Positions 45,086-56,375 of a DNA stretch of 64,000 nucleotides are shown in pieces. Numbering within the stretch: the first letter of the stretch is position 1; each line of letters opens with the position of its first letter. The stretch is from Orientallactaga sibirica (taxonomy: Eukaryota; Chordata; Mammalia; Rodentia; Dipodidae), in NCBI GenBank assembly GCA_036365145.1, contig JAEOAD010000018.1, positions 12,692,501-12,756,500 of the forward strand, written 5' to 3'. The notes below the pieces were generated by a model. That model did not search any database and was not told where the DNA came from. It saw only the letters and a list, made by a program, of their open reading frames with translations. A program made the translations under genes and the position numbers.

Positions 45086-45840
45086 TCACAATTCTAGAAC
45101 CACTGCTACAACACTGGCTGTTTTTCACAGGACATGGAAAGCTGTTAAGGTCTTTGTGATCCTTCAAATACGAACTCACACATATAATCACACCTTCCTC
45201 CAAATGAGAATAGGACTCTCCCTCTCTTGCATCTTCTGTCTTTACATCTCTCCTGAAGTTCTTCCTGGGGCTAACTTTTTTGTAGCCTCTTATGTCTGTA
45301 TGGTTCTCTCCAAGAGTGTGAACTCTGTAAAGACAGGAAGGATGCCTTATTCATATCTTTGTATCCCCAAAGCCATGCACAATAATTTTAATGTATGTGA
45401 ACCCCCATCTGTATTTGTTGACCCAGGTTTGTTAACATCAAGTGAAGCAAAAATGATAACTTGATGTCTTATATTTCTCCTCTGCTTGCAAAAGGAATGG
45501 GTCATAAACTCACACTTAGCTGTGTTCTGCTTCAAGGCATTTGGAAAATAGTGGTCTTCAGAGGGATTTGTTTGAGATAGGCAAAGTGTTCACAAGTTAT
45601 TTGAGAGCTCTCATATGCAGAAAGGTTACAGGCTAATTCAAACCCCAGAAAAAGTAGACATTATTTTCCACAGTAAGTCTGCTATCGCTTGTCTCAATGC
45701 AATGTTTCTCACTCCTTGTCTCCTACCTTCAGTTTTGATCATCCATCGTTTAAAACAGGAACATTTGGCAGAATCCTAAACTACCTGGAAGCATGGCATA
45801 CTGCCTAGACCATTTTAAACTTTACCCAGAAGGCTGTATT
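45086..45840. other. Unique sequence with an L2 relic
   Basis: 45300-45410 matches an L2-type 3' end. No other feature is recognised. Confidence 0.4.
45300..45410 (+). mobile_element. L2 3'-end relic
   Basis: The order 'gtgtgaactctgtaaagaca', 'ggaaggatgccttattcata' and 'tctttgtatccccaaagcca' is the well-known L2 tail. Confidence 0.65.
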
Positions 45841-45997
45841 GGGAGCTGGAGAGAGTGGTTAAAGGCACTAGCTTGCAAAGGCTGTTGACCTGGGTTCTAT
45901 TCCCCAGTATCCACATAAAGCCAGATGTACAAAATAGTGCATGTATCTGGAATTTGTCTTTAGTGGTGAGGGACCCTAAAGTACCGATTCTCTCTCA

Positions 45998-46040
<43 letters not shown>

Positions 46041-46045
46041 ATAGT
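45841..46045 (+). mobile_element. Dip-like SINE, diverged
   Basis: The head 'gggagctggagagagtggtt' lacks part of the A box. An (AAAT)n tail lies at 45999-46043. Confidence 0.82.
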
Positions 46046-46898
46046 TAAAGAGATGTATTGGTTAAAATGAACTGGGTCAACAACAAATAGTCCCCAAGCT
46101 TCAGTCTCTTCATGACAGGAGAGTTTATTTCTCATGTTTGTAAAGTCCACCGTGAGTGTGGGTAGTTCTCCAGGACAACTGTGATCCATGAAGTAACTCA
46201 CTAATGAAAGTGGCTCTTACATTATGGTTCCAATGTCTCAACATGGTATTGAAGAGAGTGTGACGATCTTGAGCCTATATCCTCTATTCTTGGGCATAAC
46301 TATAGCATTTTGATCCACTTACTGCAAGGAAGCTGGACATGTAGTCCTCTATGGACACAAAAAGGGACACAAAACCAGATTGCTCAGCTGTGATATTGTA
46401 CACTTTGAGACATTTCACAAGACATGTCTCATTTAAGATAAACATGCACACAGGCTCCCCTGTCAGCCTCCTCCCCATTAAAAGCAGCATAGGGCATGGA
46501 CCTGGCAAAAGGAATGCCAACAGAAGAGGCATCTTGATGCTCCGACTGAAGACCAACCTGGGGTGACGAGCCTGGTGCAGGCCCCTCAACATGCCTGATG
46601 GTGGAAACCCCTTGCACAGAACAGAGGATGGATGACCTGCAGGTTCCCCAGTTTCTCATCTAGCGTCTTACTTACCTGGGTGTGTGTTGTCAACATAAGT
46701 GCTCTATTCTAATTTGCTGGGAAAGAAAGAAGGCAAGTAATAGGCTATTCCAAGACAACCAGCTGTGAAGTTTTCAATCAGAAAAAAATAAAGTTTGAAA
46801 GATTTTAGCCTTTTGTCACTTTGATAAATAATTTTATTTTTATTTCATTATAAATGTCATACCTCAACAATTCCAACAAATATTCAATGACTTTTAAA
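46046..46898. other. Unique sequence with an exon-like segment
   Basis: No coding gene is seen, although several frames of 70-100 codons overlap in 46284-46659. The - strand exon-like segment at 46676-46716 is listed separately. Confidence 0.35.
46676..46716 (-). other. Exon-like 41-nt segment with strong splice sites
   Basis: On the - strand an acceptor 'tgccttctttctttcccag' precedes 41 nt ending 'cacacccag', followed by the donor 'gtaagtaag'. All three frames contain a stop, so it cannot be an ordinary internal coding exon. An ATG at its 21st base is open in phase 0 to the donor. It may be a non-coding or first-coding exon, or chance. Confidence 0.25.
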
Positions 46899-47047
46899 AT
46901 TTTTTTTTTTGAGATAAGGCCTCACTCTAGCCCAGGCTGATCTGGAATTCACTATGTAGTCTCAGGGTGGCCTCAAACTCATGGCGATCCTCCTACCCCA
47001 GCCTCCCAAGTGCTATCATTAAAGGCGTGTGCCACTAGGCCTGGCTT
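46899..47047 (-). mobile_element. B1-type SINE
   Basis: A T-rich tail is followed by 'gcccaggctgatctggaatt', 'ctcatggcgatcctcctacc' and 'attaaaggcgtgtgccacta'. 'ttcaatgactttt' before and 'ttcaatgaattat' after suggest the target duplication. Confidence 0.92.
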
Positions 47048-47092
47048 TCAATGAATTATTTAAAGATGCCTGATTACAAGAAGTGGAGACCA

Positions 47093-47243
47093 GGCTGGAG
47101 AGATGGCTTAGCAGTTAAGTGCTTGCCTGTGAAGCCTAATGACCCTGGCTCGAGTCTCAATTCCCCAGGACCCAGGTAAGCCAGATGCACAAGGTGGCAC
47201 ATGCATTTGGAGTTTGTTTGCAGTGGCTGGAGGCCCTGGTGCG

Positions 47244-47294
<51 letters not shown>

Positions 47295-47350
47295 CCTCTC
47301 TCTCTCTCTCATCTATCACTCTCAAATAAATAAATAAAAATAAACAAAAA
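47093..47350 (+). mobile_element. Dip-like SINE with exact TSD
   Basis: This is a complete copy with a long CT tract (47248-47310). The 12-bp duplication 'aagtggagacca' lies at 47081-47092 and 47351-47362. Confidence 0.96.
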
Positions 47351-47394
47351 AAGTGGAGACCAAGTGTTCTTTAGATAGCTATGTGGCTCCAAGT

Positions 47395-47570
47395 TTCACA
47401 CTAAGTGCTTTTTACAAATAGTAAATGGTTTAATGGTTTCATCCCTTTTTTCAGCCTTTTGCAGTTATTATTGCTCCCATTTTAAAATTCAATAAACTGA
47501 GATTCAAAGAGCTAGGTACTTTGTCAAAGGTCATGGGAAGGTAAGCACATCAACCCCATCTGTCCAGCCC
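47395..47570 (+). mobile_element. MIR relic
   Basis: The MIR order is clear: 'cccattttaaaattcaataa', 'actgagattcaaagagctag' and 'actttgtcaaaggtcatggg'. Confidence 0.65.
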
Positions 47571-48018
47571 ACAAGGAAATCTCACATACTCACTTTGAAT
47601 CATTAGAACTGAGAAGATACTGGCTTACAATCATTTTTACTCTTTGTATTACTTGAAAAGCATAATCAAGAGATTATTCATTCATTGAAATAACTATAGT
47701 TTTATTTGAATAAATTGAAATTTGAGAAATGCTAATAATTTCTTTTGTATCCTCTTCATTATACCGTGATGATCTATTCCCACTACATCAACTTAATTTA
47801 TAACTAACTGAACAAAATGCAGTCCTATGACATGGCTCAGAAATACACTATTCTCCCATGATTAAATAAAATAATATTCACCAAACACTTAGCAAAGTTC
47901 CCATAACAAACTAAGCATGTAGAAAAATCAGTTAGTGCTTTGTTTGGTAAAGTTGTAGAATACTGGGTTCTTATATAATAAATGTAAGCCCAAAACTTAA
48001 AAAAGAAATGCTAATACT
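47571..48018. other. Unique AT-rich sequence
   Basis: No gene or repeat is recognised. Confidence 0.35.
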
Positions 48019-48205
48019 GGGGCTGGGAAAATGGCTTAGCAGATAAAGGTGCTTGTTTGCAAAGCCTGTAGGCTTGCATTTGATTCCCAGGACCTTTGTA
48101 AAATCAGATGCATAATGTGGCACATGCTACTAAAGTTCACTTGCAGTGGGAGAAGACCCTGACATGCACCTGTTCTCTCTCTGTCTCTCATAAACAAAAA
48201 TATTT
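48019..48205 (+). mobile_element. Dip-like SINE, diverged
   Basis: It runs from 'ggggctgggaaaatggctta' to 'ctctctgtctctcataaaca', abutting an L1 tail. Confidence 0.82.
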
Positions 48206-48716
48206 TTATCATGAAGCAGTTCCATAGAAACCCTCCTTCTGGATAGCATTCTATAAGATATAATGACCAATAAAGGGAGAGGGAATACAATCTGGACAGA
48301 AGGTGGACAAGACTTAACCTTAAAACCATGGACTTTAGACAGCAAATCCAAGGCCCAGAGATGGGTTGCCCCCCACAAGTGAGCTGTTGGCCATGGAGAC
48401 CCATGAGGTCCCAAAAACAATATAGGCCATTGCCAAAATATTTGATTACCTACCAGAGCTAAAAGGTAAGAACCTATGGCTAAAGATACCACAGGTGGCA
48501 GTCACAGAGCATCAGAATACCATCCTGGAACCAAAAGGGAAAGTAGCTCCTTCCTGCTGGCCCTCACAATGCTGCAAAACCCTATGGGTGCTGCTGGAGG
48601 ACAATGGTGGTGAACAGCAGGAAGAGGTAGGGGACCCTGCAGACTACAAAATCAACCAGCTGGACAAGAAGTACACACACACACACCTATACAATAGTGG
48701 CACACAGCCTCTGTAG
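48206..48716 (+). mobile_element. L1 3' UTR fragment, both ends cut
   Basis: The sequence 'gtgagctgttggccatggag' (about 48378), 'gtaagaacctatggctaaag' and 'tacaatagtggcacacagcc' is in L1 3' UTR order. The normal 3' terminus is missing; a SINE begins at 48719. Confidence 0.82.
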
Positions 48717-48718
48717 GA

Positions 48719-48881
48719 GAGAAAAAGAAAAAGCATTCTAGAGTCTCTTGCCACTGCAAACAAACTCCAGACACATTTTACCACTTGTGTATTTGACTTT
48801 ATGTGGGTGCTAGAAAATTGAAACAAGGCTGTCAGGCTTTGCAAGCAAGTGCCTTATCTGCTGAGACATCTCTCTAGGCCC
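48719..48881 (-). mobile_element. Dip-like SINE, diverged
   Basis: On the - strand it begins 'gggcctagagagatgtctca' at 48881. The tail is degraded to an A/G-rich stretch. Confidence 0.8.
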
Positions 48882-48903
48882 AAATAAAAATATTTTATAT
48901 ATA

Positions 48904-49129
48904 AATGTTTATTTATTTATTCATTCATTTTGAGAGAGAGAGAAAATTGACATGCCAGGGCCTCAGCCACTGCAATGGGATTCCAGATGCTTTCACCACC
49001 TAGTGCATATATGCAACCTTGTGCTTGCCTCACATTTGTGTGTCTGGCTAACGTGGGATCTGGAGAGTCAAGCATGGCTCCCTAAGCTTCACAGACAAGC
49101 ACCTTAGTCACTAAGCCATCTCTCTAGTA
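48904..49129 (-). mobile_element. Long Dip-like SINE, old
   Basis: On the - strand it starts 'gtactagagagatggcttag' (49129). The 'gccagacacacaaatgtgag' region marks the long form. The tail is (AAAT)n-like at 48904-48930. Confidence 0.82.
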
Positions 49130-49471
49130 CAAAAATATTTTTAAAACACAATGCTAACATGCTGGTGAGATGTGTAAATATCACAAGACTATTAAAACCA
49201 GGGTAAAATGGAAATCATAATATCTGTGGGTCTGCAGTGCAAATCTTTAGCCTCAGCCAGTGCAGATAGGGCTTTACCATGAATACAAGTGAGGAAGAGC
49301 AGAAACAAAACCAAACTCAGAAACAACATGAAATGTTAAACATGGTCAAAACTATGGTTAAAAGGCAAGATAAAAGAAGATGGGGTTTTGCATCTGTATG
49401 CTTGTGGGGGATGCATGCATGTGTGTATGTGTATTCATATGTGTGTATGGATGGACATGTGTGTGCAGATG
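49130..49471. other. Unique sequence with TG-rich part
   Basis: A degenerate TG/ATG-rich stretch lies at 49400-49470. No gene is seen. Confidence 0.35.
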
Positions 49472-49890
49472 CATCTGGCTCAAAAATAAGGTGGAGAGGG
49501 CTGGAGAGATGGCTTAGCAGTTAAGGCGCCTGCCTCCTAAGCCTAAAGAATGCCTGTTCCAATCTCCAGGTGCCACATTTAGCCAGATGCAAAGTGATGC
49601 AAGGGCGCGATGCCGCTCTTGACCACAAGGGGGCACAGGCATCTGGATTTCATTCACAGCAGCTGAGAGGCTGGTGGCGCGCCCATTCTCTATCTGTCTT
49701 CCTCTACCTCTCTCTCTGTCTCTCTCCAAAAAAATATAATAATAAGGTGGAGAGCAATTGAGGAAGACATCTGACATTAACCTGTGGCCTCCACATGCAT
49801 GTGCACACACATGCATGCACACTTGCACACAGACATGTACTCACACATACAAACATGCATATGCACATGCACACATACCACACATGCAAA
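49472..49890 (+). mobile_element. B4-type SINE 3' part, split by a SINE
   Basis: 'ctggctcaaaaataag' (49475) and, after the insertion, 'ggtggagagcaattgaggaa', 'gtggcctccacatgcatgtg' and a CA-rich tail are the last third of a B4. Confidence 0.6.
49499..49740 (+). mobile_element. Long Dip-like SINE with exact TSD
   Basis: This copy has a single 'gttccaatctccag' (no internal duplication) and 'gatgcaagggcgcgatgccg'. The duplication 'aataaggtggagag' lies at 49485-49498 and 49741-49754. Confidence 0.96.
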
Positions 49891-50079
49891 AAAGACTCAA
49901 GAGGTCAGGTAATGTCTGTACGTGCCCTCACATCTCAATACTTGATTCTAGTGCTATAATCAGGGATTTTCACATCCAAACCCTTTTTTTTATAAATGTT
50001 ATTATAAATGCTTACATACAGACCCATTCAATTTGCATTAAATAGTCATGATCTGATGACCAAGGAAAAAATAATATCC

Positions 50080-50114
50080 TCTCTCTTTGCCTCTTTCTCC
50101 CTCTCTGTGTCTCA

Positions 50115-50165
<51 letters not shown>

Positions 50166-50166
50166 A
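50080..50166 (+). mobile_element. Dip-like SINE, tail fragment only
   Basis: Only the CT-rich end ('ctctttgcctctttctccct') and an (AAAT)n tail of about 53 bp remain, directly before another SINE. Confidence 0.65.
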
Positions 50167-50314
50167 TGGTTAGAGAGATGTCTTGGCAGTTAAAGCATTT
50201 GTCTGTAAAGCCAAAGGACCCATGTTTGATTCTCCAGGACCCACATAAACCAGATGTACATGGTGGGTCATGTGTCTGTAGTTCACTTGCAGCAGCTGAA
50301 AGCCCTGGCACACA

Positions 50315-50367
<53 letters not shown>

Positions 50368-50415
50368 TTTCTCCTCTCTTTCTCAAATAAATAAACAATT
50401 TATTAAAAGTAAAGT
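50167..50415 (+). mobile_element. Dip-like SINE
   Basis: It begins 'ggttagagagatgtcttggc' in the tail of the previous fragment, has a CT tract at 50320-50362, and ends 'caaataaataaacaat' plus A-rich sequence. Confidence 0.9.
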
Positions 50416-50482
50416 AAAGTAAAGAAAAATAACATCAAAATCCATTGTCATCTTGATTGTTCTCTGGTGCCTTCAAACGTTC

Positions 50483-50724
50483 TTTTTTTATTATTATTAT
50501 TTGAGAGAGACAGAGAGGAAGAGGCAGAGAAAGAGAATGGGCATGCTAGCAGCCTCTCAGCTGCTGTGAATGAATTCCAGACTTGTGCGCCCCCTTGTGG
50601 ACAAGAGTGGCATTGCGTGCTTGAGTCCCTTTACGTCTGGCTAAACATAGGACCTGGAGATCTAACAGACGTTCTTAGGCTTGGCAGGCAGGTGCCTTAA
50701 CCACTAAGGCATCTCTCCAGCCCC
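50483..50724 (-). mobile_element. Long Dip-like SINE
   Basis: On the - strand it starts 'ggggctggagagatgcctta' (50724) and contains 'gcctgccaagcctaagaacg'. The flanks 'acgttctttt' and 'aagttcattt' may be its target duplication. Confidence 0.93.
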
Positions 50725-50861
50725 AAAAGTTCATTTTTATATAATTTTTCAATCTTAGATGTTTTGTCATTAAGATTACTCTATTATTAACTACTTCCTC
50801 GCCTTTAAACAGAAGTCCATCATATTATATGCTATTAAATTCTCAACAACACTTGTGAGAT

Positions 50862-51292
50862 GGTGTTTTGTGACTTTTCTTGTCACTGTGACCAAGTACT
50901 TGACAGGAAAAAACATAAATGAGGAAAGGCTTATTTTGGCTCCTGGTTCAGGGGATAGAATCCTCCACATCAAGGACAGGATGTCACCAGGAGCTCCTGG
51001 TTCAGGGAACAGAATCCTCACAGCAAGGACTGGATGGCTCAGGAGTTGTAGCAGTGAGAACACACTCACATCCAGGCAGATCACCAGAGATTGCTAAACT
51101 GTGCTCTTCTGGCCTTTCTCTTTCTTCCTTTTTATTTAGTCAGGGACCTAGCCCATGGCATGGTGCTACTCACATTCAAGGCAAGTCTTCCTCCCTTTGC
51201 TAATCCTCTCTAAAATCCTCTCAGACATACCCAATGTGTGCCTCTTATTGCTCTGCTTCTTAATCTTATCAAGTTGACATTCAACCATCATA
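50862..51292 (-). mobile_element. MaLR-type solo LTR with internal tandem duplication
   Basis: The + strand reads 'gtcactgtgaccaagtactt', 'aggcttattttggctcctgg' and 'agttgacattcaaccatcat' at the right end. A unit of about 50 bp starting 'ctcctggttcaggg' is repeated at about 50940 and 50995. Confidence 0.7.
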
Positions 51293-51345
51293 AGTCAACC
51301 TTTTCAACGGACACCCAAATGCAGATCTTTGTCTTATAATATTCC

Positions 51346-51530
51346 AGGCCTGAGGAGATGGCTCAGTGGGGCATTTACAGTGTTGAAGGTACTTCTATGA
51401 AATTGGGTATGGTAATGCATATCTATAATCCCAGCATTCAGGAGGCTGAGGCAGGGAGATGTAAATTCTAGGCTGGCGAGGGCTACATTGCAAGACCCTA
51501 TCTCAAAAAAGAAAAAAAGAAAAGAAAACA
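51346..51530 (+). mobile_element. ID plus B1 composite SINE
   Basis: The head 'ggcctgaggagatggctcag' is followed by 'tgggtatggtaatgcatatc' and 'aggaggctgaggcagggaga', ending in an A/G-rich tail. Confidence 0.65.
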
Positions 51531-51997
51531 GATACTACTATGATTTCTGCATTTATGTTTGTACACGTGACAAGTTAATCCCAATATGACCATGCTAAGA
51601 AGTGACGACTTTAAAAGGGACTCATAAATAGTACTAGTAACATTACAAAAAGACTGGCAGGAACTGACTAAGCCCTTCCTACCCTTCTGCCTTCTGCTCA
51701 TGAAGACCCACAACAAAGGGCTATCTTGGAATCAAAGACCATCCCTCACCAGACTATTAATCTGCTAACACCTTGATCAGGAATTTATAAGCTTCTAAAA
51801 GCATAAGAAATAATTTATATTGTTTATAAAATATAAAGTTTTCAGTATTTTTATAGCAGAATGAGCAGACCAAAACATAGGTGTATTTTCTATAGATTAA
51901 TGTATATATGGGTATATTATATGTAGATGAATTCTATTTTTAATATATTATCTCAGTTACCACAACAATCTTGTAAGTTTAAAATTATTCTCCATAA
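51531..51997. other. Unique sequence, no gene seen
   Basis: AT-rich towards the right; nothing recognised. Confidence 0.35.
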
Positions 51998-52227
51998 GGC
52001 TGGAGAGATGGCTTAGCAGTTGAGTGCTTGCCTATGAAGCCTAAGGACCCCAGTTTGAGGCTTGATTCCCCAGTACCCACGTGTAAGCCAGATGCCAAGG
52101 TGGTGCATGCAATCTGGAGATTGTTTGTAGTGGCTGGAGGCCCTGGTGCACCCATTCTCTCTATATATCTGCCTCTTTCTCTCTCTGTCTCTCTCAAATA
52201 AATAAAAAGAAAAAGAAATATTTTTTT
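51998..52227 (+). mobile_element. Dip-like SINE, first of two serial insertions
   Basis: The body runs from 'ggctggagagatggcttagc' to 'caaataaataaaaagaaaaa'. The left target 'aaaattattctccat' (51981-51995) recurs as 'aaattattttcat' (52228-52240). Confidence 0.93.
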
Positions 52228-52241
52228 AAATTATTTTCATA

Positions 52242-52372
52242 GCTGGGCGTGGTGGCACACGCCTTTAATCCCAGCACTCGGGAGGCAGAGGTAGGTAGAG
52301 TTTGAGGCCACCCTGAGACTCCATAGTGAATTCCAGGTCAGCCTGAGCTAGAGTGAGACCCTACCTCGAAAA
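52242..52372 (+). mobile_element. B1-type SINE, second of two serial insertions
   Basis: The body runs from 'gctgggcgtggtggcacacg' to 'gaccctacctcgaaaaa', with a short deletion after 'gaggtagg'. Target copies 'aaattattttcat' (52228-52240) and 'aaattattttccat' (52373-52386) flank it. Confidence 0.93.
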
Positions 52373-52386
52373 AAATTATTTTCCAT

Positions 52387-52802
52387 ATAAAGCAGATGTG
52401 GAAACCAAAACTGAAAAAATCTACAAACTTCTCCTATGCATGTGGCTAGTAAGTAGTGTGACTGGAGCACTGTCTCATACCTGTCAGGACCACATGCTCC
52501 TCATGCATAGTATATGGACCCATGTAATCTGTGGAATAAAAGAAGAAATTAGGGCAACATTCATTTGTGACTTAAAATTAATAGTTACAATACCATTGTC
52601 CTGACAAGGAATGGTGTCTAACTGATGTGCTTCAAGTCAAACCAAGTGAGAAGGGACAAAATCCCTTGTGTCACTTCCTTGCATTGTCTGGGACAAGCAT
52701 GACCCAGTCCTATATATCTCTCTGTATTCTGGCCCTATCTAAGTCATTCTTCATTCTAATATGGAAGTCATTAGGAGAAAGGAGCCCAAAAGGTTGCTAA
52801 GG
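52387..52802. other. Unique sequence, no gene seen
   Basis: An 83-codon chance frame (52353-52604) overlaps the B1 end. Nothing is recognised. Confidence 0.35.
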
Positions 52803-53000
52803 GCTGAGTACGTATATAGGACACTATGCTAGAACTTTTAACATACTATCTTATTTCATCCTCACAGTAAGCTTGGGAGGGAGTTATTAGTGGCCCATGT
52901 TACAGATGAGGAAGTAAAAGTCATAGGGATAAAGTATTTTGACAAAAGTCACATAGATAGAAACTTAATAATTTGAGGTGTGGACTCTGCCGTCCATCGC
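52803..53000 (+). mobile_element. MIR relic, the best preserved here
   Basis: The full order is visible: 'gctgagtacgtatataggac', 'tatcttatttcatcctcaca', 'gttacagatgaggaagtaaa' and 'aaagtcacatagatagaaac'. Confidence 0.8.
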
Positions 53001-54327
53001 ACAGCACAATTATAAGTCCTGCCACAGTTATGGAATCAAGCAGCCTCAAAGGCAGTAACTACCTACCATCACACGGAGAGTCAGTCAACAATCAGTTAAT
53101 GAACCTCTGTGGTTCTTAAGGCCCATCATGCTGCCTCACCAACAGCTATATTTATGGGAGACCCAGCCTTACACTCACTATCTATCCTAATGAGACAGTA
53201 AGCGCATTCTTCAGCATCTTCTTAAAATTCAAAGTGTCCCTGCCATTTCCTCCTCCCTCTTGGGAAAAGACACTTCCATTTCTGCACAGATGGCCAGTCC
53301 ATGGATGCTGTGCATAGAAGAAACCAGAGTACTGACCTGCCCTCCGGGAACATGAATCCTAGAACAATGTCCAACCTGCTCACAAAGTCTTGATAAAGGC
53401 TCAAAGAATAACAGAGACAACATCCTCCTCTACTTCTTCACTATATTAATTCTCTTTGTTTCCACTTCACTGAAAGTCAAAGAAGGCTTTGGGCAGTGTT
53501 AGACGTGCAATAGATAGTCTGCAATGTCTAAATGTTCTACTACCATCCACTGATAAAAGTCAGTTTGACACCAACACTAAGCTGTTACTTTTCAAATAAC
53601 ACTCAGAACGTTTAATTGGAGTGTAACGTGAATGCTTGTTTCCACTTAATAACGCACAGTACATGGAAGTTCCCTAGAGAAGGGGAAGACCAACAACAGA
53701 GTAAATGCTGCAGTATAAACACATTTCCACACTAGTAGTGCCTGACTATGCAACACACTCTACAATTAATTAATAGGTTTTTTTGAGTGGCTCAGGGGAA
53801 TCAGTAAGAAATCAATCCTTCATTTTATGATGCCAGGATAGGTGACATCATTGCTGGAGTATTAAACTGCTTTGTTATGATGACTTCTACAGAGTAAGTC
53901 TAAAGAGCCCTACAAATGGCTGATTATATTTGTTGACCCCATTTTAACTAAAAATATGGTAGAATAAAGCATACAGCATCATGCCTGGAACATAGTGCAT
54001 ACTTCATAATTTGTAGCTATTAGCATAGTAAATACTTCTCAGTCTTATCACTGTCATACTTATCAGTCTCATCACTGTCATGGTCCAGGTTGTATGCTGA
54101 TGGGAGAACCTTCTTTCCCATCCTAGCCCCCTGCAATCCATCACCTGTGACATCATTCACTTGTCCATTCGCTTATGCCACATACATCACAGAGTCCTTG
54201 CTCCGTGGACTTGGCATAGCTTCTCTATATAGTGAAACCAAGGAAAGTCAACTTGAGTATTCCCAAAGTACATATTCAAGGTTCTGAGAAGTTCTGCAAG
54301 AGATGGAGATATGATGATGAGATAGAT

Positions 54328-54375
<48 letters not shown>

Positions 54376-55383
54376 CGGATGTTGACTTTTGACATTGGCA
54401 GTTTCCTTAGTCATGGAAACCTTTTTCATCATATCCTCTTACTTCCATCACAAGACAATGATGTAGTAAGAAACTCACTTTTGAAATAGTGCAGAACCAC
54501 ACCTGATACATTGGGGACACACTTGACCAAAATTATCTCTCTAGTAAACTCTAGCCAGGCTCTCTGAAGACTTTCCTGACCAGATTGGCCCATATGGACT
54601 TGAAAAAAATCACTCACACCATTTCTATAGCACAAAGCTGCATCCCCAGTGACCCTAGTCCATCTTAAGGTACCTGCCAGAGAAAACACAGGGTGGTGAA
54701 AAGAATCTGCTACCTGTTTCAGAAACACCTGTAGACAGGCCCAGTCTCCAGTCTTTATGAGAGGGAGGAGCCTGACTTCATAAATGCCACTTAGCAAACC
54801 CAGAGGGTTTCACAGGGACCAACCCTCTCACCCCATATTTTACAAACTGTCACGACCCTGACTCTCCTGAATCTTCAGTCCTCTTCCTCCTCCCTCATTC
54901 TCCTCCCTCATCCTTCCTCATGCCCAGCCAGCCCTATACATATAATCTTGAGTTCTTTTCCCTGTCACAGTATCAATTGCCAATTGAATGCTGTCCATGA
55001 CACTACAATGTGGGTCTTTGCTGATCTTTGACAACCCATCTAAGGCCATTCTCCACTCCATAGACATCCCCGGGAACACTCATTCATGTTGATCCTGATG
55101 AATGCACTTTATGCAACAGTGAGGTTCTGGTGAGGCTTAACACTAGCCTATCATGAAAAGTAGTCACCAGTATGCTTGTCCTCAATAGCAAATCCCAGAA
55201 CTGGCCTTGGAGTCACAATAAGGTCATAGAAATCCCAGTTGATCCTTTCACTGCCACTATAGAACATCTGTGGATCTCATAGGTCATGGTACAAATTCCT
55301 GAGATAATGTAGAACGAGGCTCAAGCCTCCCTTAGGTGTTTGCTCATGCTTTCCCTTACAGTTGTCATATGAGTCTCACTTAC
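53001..55383. other. Long unique stretch, no confident gene
   Basis: It holds a MIR-type tail ('gcctggaacatagtgcatac', about 53985) and a (GATA)n run. A 122-codon - strand frame (54797-54429) has no recognised domain. It is the longest stretch without young repeats, so it is the best place here to look for conserved host elements. Confidence 0.4.
54327..54375. repeat. (GATA)12 microsatellite
   Basis: This is a clean 'atag' array of about 49 bp with no SINE in front of it, unlike the larger GATA array at 35552. Confidence 0.96.
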
Positions 55384-55443
55384 CAGCCTGAATGTCATGC
55401 TTGGCCCATCAAGATGCAGACACGGAACTCAGCTCTTCCTTAA
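55384..55443 (-). other. Exon-like 60-nt segment with strong splice sites
   Basis: On the - strand a long pyrimidine tract and acceptor ('gcttccttcttttccccag') precede 60 nt ending 'cattcaggctg', followed by the donor 'gtaagtgag'. All three frames contain stops, so only a non-coding exon would fit. It may be chance. Confidence 0.25.
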
Positions 55444-56099
55444 CTGGGGAAAAGAAGGAAGCAGGAAGAAAATTTTAGCCAATGGAGCCAGTAATTTTCC
55501 ACAAGCCCATGTGCATGTATACACATATCCCCATACAAACACATTACATACTTTTCTAAGCATGAGATGAGGTGAAAAAAAAGATGTGTGTGGCAAAAAT
55601 GAAAACACTCCAAATTGAATCTCAGCCATCTTATTTTTTAGTGTTTCTCAGCTTTGTACCACCTCATCAAAGCTTGAATCCCCTTCAAACCAATTCTACT
55701 CACACTTTTATGTGGAACAATTCAGCTCTTTCTACCCTCAACTCCCAGGTTTAACTCCAGATCTACCAGTTGTCCAAATGGCTTCCTCACAGTATGTCCT
55801 CATTAATGAATAATTATAGTCAAATATTGAAGTATTTCCTCTGCCTAAGCATATACCTATTCAGATCCCAAGAAAGCTGGTGTGGAGTCCCAAAATAGTC
55901 TTTAAGGAGGCAACTGTGATGGAAGATGTTATTTCCAATGTTCACTCAAAAAAATACAACCTTTGTCACTTTTCCCATATACTCATTCTATATCAACTTT
56001 AGGGTATAATAATGCCTACCCCCCAAAATATGATTGGATACTATTTCCTAGAATTTGAGTGTGATTTTACCTCCCAAAGAAGACTTATCTGATATTATT
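55444..56099. other. Unique sequence, nothing recognised
   Basis: Only short chance frames occur. Confidence 0.35.
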
Positions 56100-56116
56100 A
56101 AAATAGGATTTGAAGT

Positions 56117-56262
56117 CAGGAAAGATTGCTTAGTGGTTAAGGCCCTTGCTGGCAAAGCGTAAGGACCCAGGTTCAATTCCCCAGGGCCCACTTAAGTCAG
56201 ATGCACCAGGTGGCACATGCATCTGGAGTTCATTTTCAGTGGCTGGAGGCTCTGGCATACCC

Positions 56263-56309
<47 letters not shown>

Positions 56310-56339
56310 CTCTCAAATAAGTAAATTAATAAACAAAAT
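56117..56339 (+). mobile_element. Dip-like SINE with exact TSD
   Basis: The head is degraded ('caggaaagattgcttagtgg'), and the B box reads 'aggttcaattcc'. The CT tract lies at 56265-56305. The duplication 'aaaataggatttgaagt' lies at 56100-56116 and 56340-56356. Confidence 0.94.
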
Positions 56340-56375
56340 AAAATAGGATTTGAAGTGAAGAAGAGTATAAAATAT

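Noticed and set aside
54429..54797. 122-codon frame on the - strand in unique DNA
   Set aside because: There is no recognisable domain, no start context and no clear splice sites; one frame of this length is expected by chance in 64 kb.
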